Positions 61,923 to 64,000 of a stretch of DNA of 64,000 bases are shown here, piece by piece. The stretch spans positions 62,001-126,000 of the forward strand of contig NZ_JBAKHX010000004.1 of the NCBI RefSeq assembly GCF_036906915.1, written 5' to 3'. Each line of letters opens with the position of its first letter. Position 1 is the first letter of the stretch. This stretch comes from Phytohabitans sp036906915 (lineage in GTDB: Bacteria; Actinomycetota; Actinomycetes; Mycobacteriales; Micromonosporaceae). Made by a program: the position numbers and the translations under genes. The notes beneath the pieces were generated by a model. The model made no database searches. It was not told where the DNA came from and worked only from the letters and a program-made list of their open reading frames with translations.

Positions 61923-61931
61923 GGCCTTTCC

Positions 61932-62354
61932 TTACCCGGCCCGGCGGGCAAGCCACCGGATGCCGTAGAACCAAATCAGTGCGTACGCCAGCGCAAAAGC
62001 GGCCGCCGCGGCGATACCAGACCAGAGCGGGCCCGCACCGCTGACCACCCCCGCCACCAGCAGGCCCAGCGTGACGCCGATCGCGGCGCCCACCAGCGCG
62101 GCGGCGATCCGAGCGGGACCACCCGCCCAGGCGCGGAACTCCTCTACGAAGATCCACACCGGCAGGATGATCGCCAGCCAGCCGCTCGCCTCACCAAAGT
62201 CGCCGAGGTCGAGCAGGGAGAAGACGCCGTCGAAGACGACCAGCGCGAGTACGCCGATCACCAGGCCGGCGAGCGCCAGGCCCAGCAGGTCGGTAATGGC
62301 GACGATGCGCCCGTCGGCGTCGCGCCGAGGGAAGCTGCTCTGCGCTTCAGTCAT
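61932..62354 (-). CDS. Four-helix membrane protein of unknown function
   Basis: This is a 140-residue protein with four predicted helices (LLGLALAGLVIGVLALVVF, GWLAIILPVWIFVEEF, AALVGAAIGVTLGLLVAGV and AAAAAFALAYALIWFY). It lies nine bases upstream of the DUF4229 gene on the same strand, so the two are probably co-transcribed. I do not recognise the family. Confidence 0.65.
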   Translation of the reverse strand: MTEAQSSFPRRDADGRIVAITDLLGLALAGLVIGVLALVVFDGVFSLLDLGDFGEASGWLAIILPVWIFVEEFRAWAGGPARIAAALVGAAIGVTLGLLVAGVVSGAGPLWSGIAAAAAFALAYALIWFYGIRWLARRAG

Positions 62355-62412
62355 GACCCCACGAGCGTACGTGAGGCCCGAGGCGATCCTTCCCAAGGGA
62401 TCGGGCGCGGCT

Positions 62413-62491
62413 GCGATCAAGGGACATTGCATCGATCAAGGGCAAATGCACGCGGTATTGAAATCAAATCACGTGCGTTTGCCCTTGATCG
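62413..62491. repeat. Dispersed palindrome, copy 4, plus an extra half copy
   Basis: Left arm CGATCAAGGGCAAATGCACG (62433-62452), right arm CGTGCGTTTGCCCTTGATCG (62472-62491). A preceding half, GCGATCAAGGGACATTGC, starts at 62413. It lies between two minus-strand genes. Confidence 0.85.
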
Positions 62492-62509
62492 ACGGAAAGG
62501 GGCGCGCGG

Positions 62510-63016
62510 CTAGGTCCAGATGTGTTGTGGTTCGCGGCGGCGGTCTGCCAGCGGGACCGGCGGGTCGTATTCGGTGATTACCGTGTACTCCGCGTCTCGC
62601 TCGACGGGCTGGAGACCCGCGTCCCAAATCAGGTTGAGCACGTCGTCGCGGTCGGCGTCGGCGGGACACACGAGATCGTCGGCGCCGAAGTTCAGCGCGA
62701 GCTGCGCCAGGGGTCCGCCGTGCACGTCGAGAGAGGCGACGACGTGCGCCTCGTCGCCCGCCTGGAGCCGCGCCAGCGCGAACGCCTTCAAGGACTCGGC
62801 GGGCGACGCGCCAGGAGCGGGGGTCTGGCTTGCCGGTGCTTCGCCCCCGATCACGAAGGTCACGCGGTCTCCGTACCGGGCGGTGCGGCTGGTGTGCGCG
62901 AGGCGGCCCAGCCAGGACAGGTCGTCAGACGCGCCGAGGATCGCGACCTCGTCTGGCAGCAACAACTCCCGGCCGGATACTTTGTCGTCAACCTGCCGCT
63001 TGCGCACCGGATCCAT
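62510..63016 (-). CDS. MqnE-derived protein lacking the radical-SAM core
   Basis: This is a 168-residue protein that reads as the two ends of aminofutalosine synthase (MqnE) joined together. The first 55 residues (SDDLSWLGRLAHTSRTARYGDRVTF) match the MqnE N-terminus just before the radical-SAM barrel. After a Pro-rich linker, residues from about 75 (LKAFALARLQAG, GGPLAQLALNFGADDL, LIWDAGLQPVERDAEYTVITEY) match the MqnE C-terminus. The CxxxCxxC motif and about 220 barrel residues are absent, so it cannot be an MqnE enzyme. The frame is intact and well biased, so it may be a new non-catalytic protein rather than debris. I start at the ATG at 63016; a TTG ten codons earlier is unlikely. Confidence 0.7.
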   Translation of the reverse strand: MDPVRKRQVDDKVSGRELLLPDEVAILGASDDLSWLGRLAHTSRTARYGDRVTFVIGGEAPASQTPAPGASPAESLKAFALARLQAGDEAHVVASLDVHGGPLAQLALNFGADDLVCPADADRDDVLNLIWDAGLQPVERDAEYTVITEYDPPVPLADRRREPQHIWT

Positions 63017-63054
63017 GAAGCCGAGCCTACGTTGGTTGTAGGTCAACGATCTCT

Positions 63055-63071
63055 CAGGTACCCGTTACCTG
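63055..63071. promoter_or_regulatory. Inverted repeat CAGGTA-N5-TACCTG
   Basis: A 6-bp palindrome with a five-base centre lies in the divergent gap between the MqnE-like and NlpC/P60-type genes. The rest of the 125-base gap holds the GGGGAGG ribosome-binding site of the rightward gene. The symmetry suggests a regulator site. Confidence 0.4.
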
Positions 63072-63141
63072 ACTTCCAATCGACATAGGTCGTGCGTTGC
63101 GGTAGGAACAGAATGGGACGGGATGGCTACGGGGAGGCCAA

Positions 63142-64000
63142 GTGGCGAGGCGTAAGGGTAGGCATCAGGCACCGCGACAAGGGGTGATTGGTCCAGTACT
63201 GCGACCGATCGCCTGGTCTGCCGCGCTCAGCGCGGCGGTCGCCTTCGCGTTCGCCAGTCCTGTCCACGCCGAGCCCACCTTGCCCAACACGGTCCCCGAC
63301 GCCGGCACCCGTCCCGCGCCCGCCGGCAGCCTTCAGCTCCCCGGCCAGACGCCGCCGCCCAGCACGGGCAACTCCACCTACACGCCTCCGTCCACCGTCA
63401 ACGGTCCGCTCGCCACCCAGGTCTACAACGCCCGGGTCGAGGTCCAGACGCTCGAACAGCAGCTGGTCACCCGCCTCCAGGAGCGCGACCAGGCCCGCGC
63501 CGACCTGGGCATCGTCGAGCTCCAGCTCCGCCAGGCCAAGGAGGCCGTCGCCAAGGCGGAGTCCGCCGCCGACAGTGTCGCCGCCGAGGCACTCAAGGAG
63601 GCTGCCGAGCTGCCGCCGGGCATGTTCGGCTCCGATCTGCACGGGCTCAGCGAGCTGTCCCGCCTCCAGCGCGGCGAGCGGTCCAGCGCCAAGACCCAGG
63701 ACGCCGACCGCGAGGTGGCACGGGCCAAGGACGCCGAGCGGGTGGCGCAGGACGCGTACAACGCGGCGCTGACCCGCCACCAGTTGGCGATCACCCAGTT
63801 CACCACGCTGGAAGCGACCTACAAGGCCAAGGACGCGGCGCTCGGGGAGCTGGAGTCGCGCAACGCCGCCCAGCTCGCGGTCATCGAACGAGCTCGCGAG
63901 GAAGAAGAGCAGCGGCGCGGCGCCCAGTACGTTGGCGACGAGACGATCGCCGGCAAGGCCGCACACCCCAAGGCCATCGCGGCCATGCAGTTCGCGAAGG
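63142..64000 (+). CDS. Secreted coiled-coil protein, probable NlpC/P60 hydrolase (N-terminal part)
   Basis: The GTG at 63142 follows GGGGAGG. The product starts with a basic, twin-Arg-less signal peptide (LRPIAWSAALSAAVAFAFA, cleavage near SPVHAEP). A Pro/Thr-rich stretch follows, then two long coiled coils (about 85-155 and 170-265, LQERDQARADLGIVELQLRQ). The last visible residues, HPKAIAAMQFAK, look like the lead-in to an NlpC/P60 domain, as in RipA-type peptidoglycan endopeptidases. That domain lies beyond the window, so the enzymatic call is inferred. Confidence 0.72.
   Translation, partial: MARRKGRHQAPRQGVIGPVLRPIAWSAALSAAVAFAFASPVHAEPTLPNTVPDAGTRPAPAGSLQLPGQTPPPSTGNSTYTPPSTVNGPLATQVYNARVEVQTLEQQLVTRLQERDQARADLGIVELQLRQAKEAVAKAESAADSVAAEALKEAAELPPGMFGSDLHGLSELSRLQRGERSSAKTQDADREVARAKDAERVAQDAYNAALTRHQLAITQFTTLEATYKAKDAALGELESRNAAQLAVIERAREEEEQRRGAQYVGDETIAGKAAHPKAIAAMQFAK

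Noticed and set aside
63017..63046. TTG start ten codons upstream for the MqnE-like protein
   Set aside because: No ribosome-binding site precedes it and the extra residues do not match MqnE. The ATG at 63016 fits the family N-terminus.
63047..63141. A c-di-AMP (ydaO) riboswitch before the cell-wall hydrolase gene
   Set aside because: Such switches are common before these genes, but the gap is too short and lacks the conserved core.

Overview
The DNA has very high GC, GTG starts are common, and genes are packed in long runs joined by ATGA, GTGA or TGATG overlaps. Together with 14-gene complex I, futalosine-pathway menaquinone genes, LPxTG surface proteins, a PknG/GlnH/GlnX signalling locus and a HelR-type ATPase, this points to an actinobacterium, most likely of the Micromonosporaceae. 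The family assignment is inferred from gene content, not from a marker gene. No rRNA, tRNA, CRISPR array or intact transposon was seen.

Layout. 1-2.9 kb: the end of a PhoX-like phosphatase, an IclR regulator and a long-chain polyprenyl diphosphate synthase. 3.0-18.7 kb: nuoA-N on the minus strand. 18.8-25.1 kb: a geranylgeranyl-reductase-family enzyme (MenJ-like), MenG, an LPxTG surface protein with two decayed relatives beside it, and MqnC. Quinone synthesis (mqnC, mqnA, menG, polyprenyl synthase, the reductase) is thus clustered around the main quinone-reducing enzyme. 25.1-30.2 kb: a polytopic membrane glycosyltransferase-like protein, an aldo/keto-reductase remnant and paaABCDE (phenylacetyl-CoA epoxidation). 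30.3-33.7 kb: two tandem beta-lactamase-fold proteins, mqnA and half of an MFS transporter. 34-38 kb: an accessory patch with a DUF234 ATPase behind palindromic sites, a HelR-like ATPase, and a small protein whose start codon is embedded in GTAATC repeats. 38-43.9 kb: an IclR/pobA divergent pair and glcDEF.

44-46.3 kb: an ECF sigma factor with a membrane partner, and another LPxTG protein. 46.4-55.1 kb: a seven-gene overlapping operon, glnX-glnH-coiled coil-pknG-PP2C-VWA-FHA. It merges the mycobacterial amino-acid-sensing PknG cascade with a kinase/phosphatase/VWA triad. 55.2-58.2 kb: a cobalamin riboswitch followed by btuF, btuC and btuD. 58.2-61.6 kb: divergent secreted M14 carboxypeptidase and C39-like protease genes. 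61.6-64 kb: small membrane proteins, an MqnE-derived protein that has lost the radical-SAM core, and the start of a coiled-coil secreted protein that probably ends in an NlpC/P60 domain.

Three themes stand out. First, several genes show internal or terminal loss: the MqnE-like protein, the aldo/keto-reductase remnant, the half MFS transporter and the surface-protein copies. Second, a family of 55-60 bp palindromes recurs in at least four intergenic gaps. Third, strong stem-loops cover ribosome-binding or start sites at nuoM, the reductase gene and btuF.
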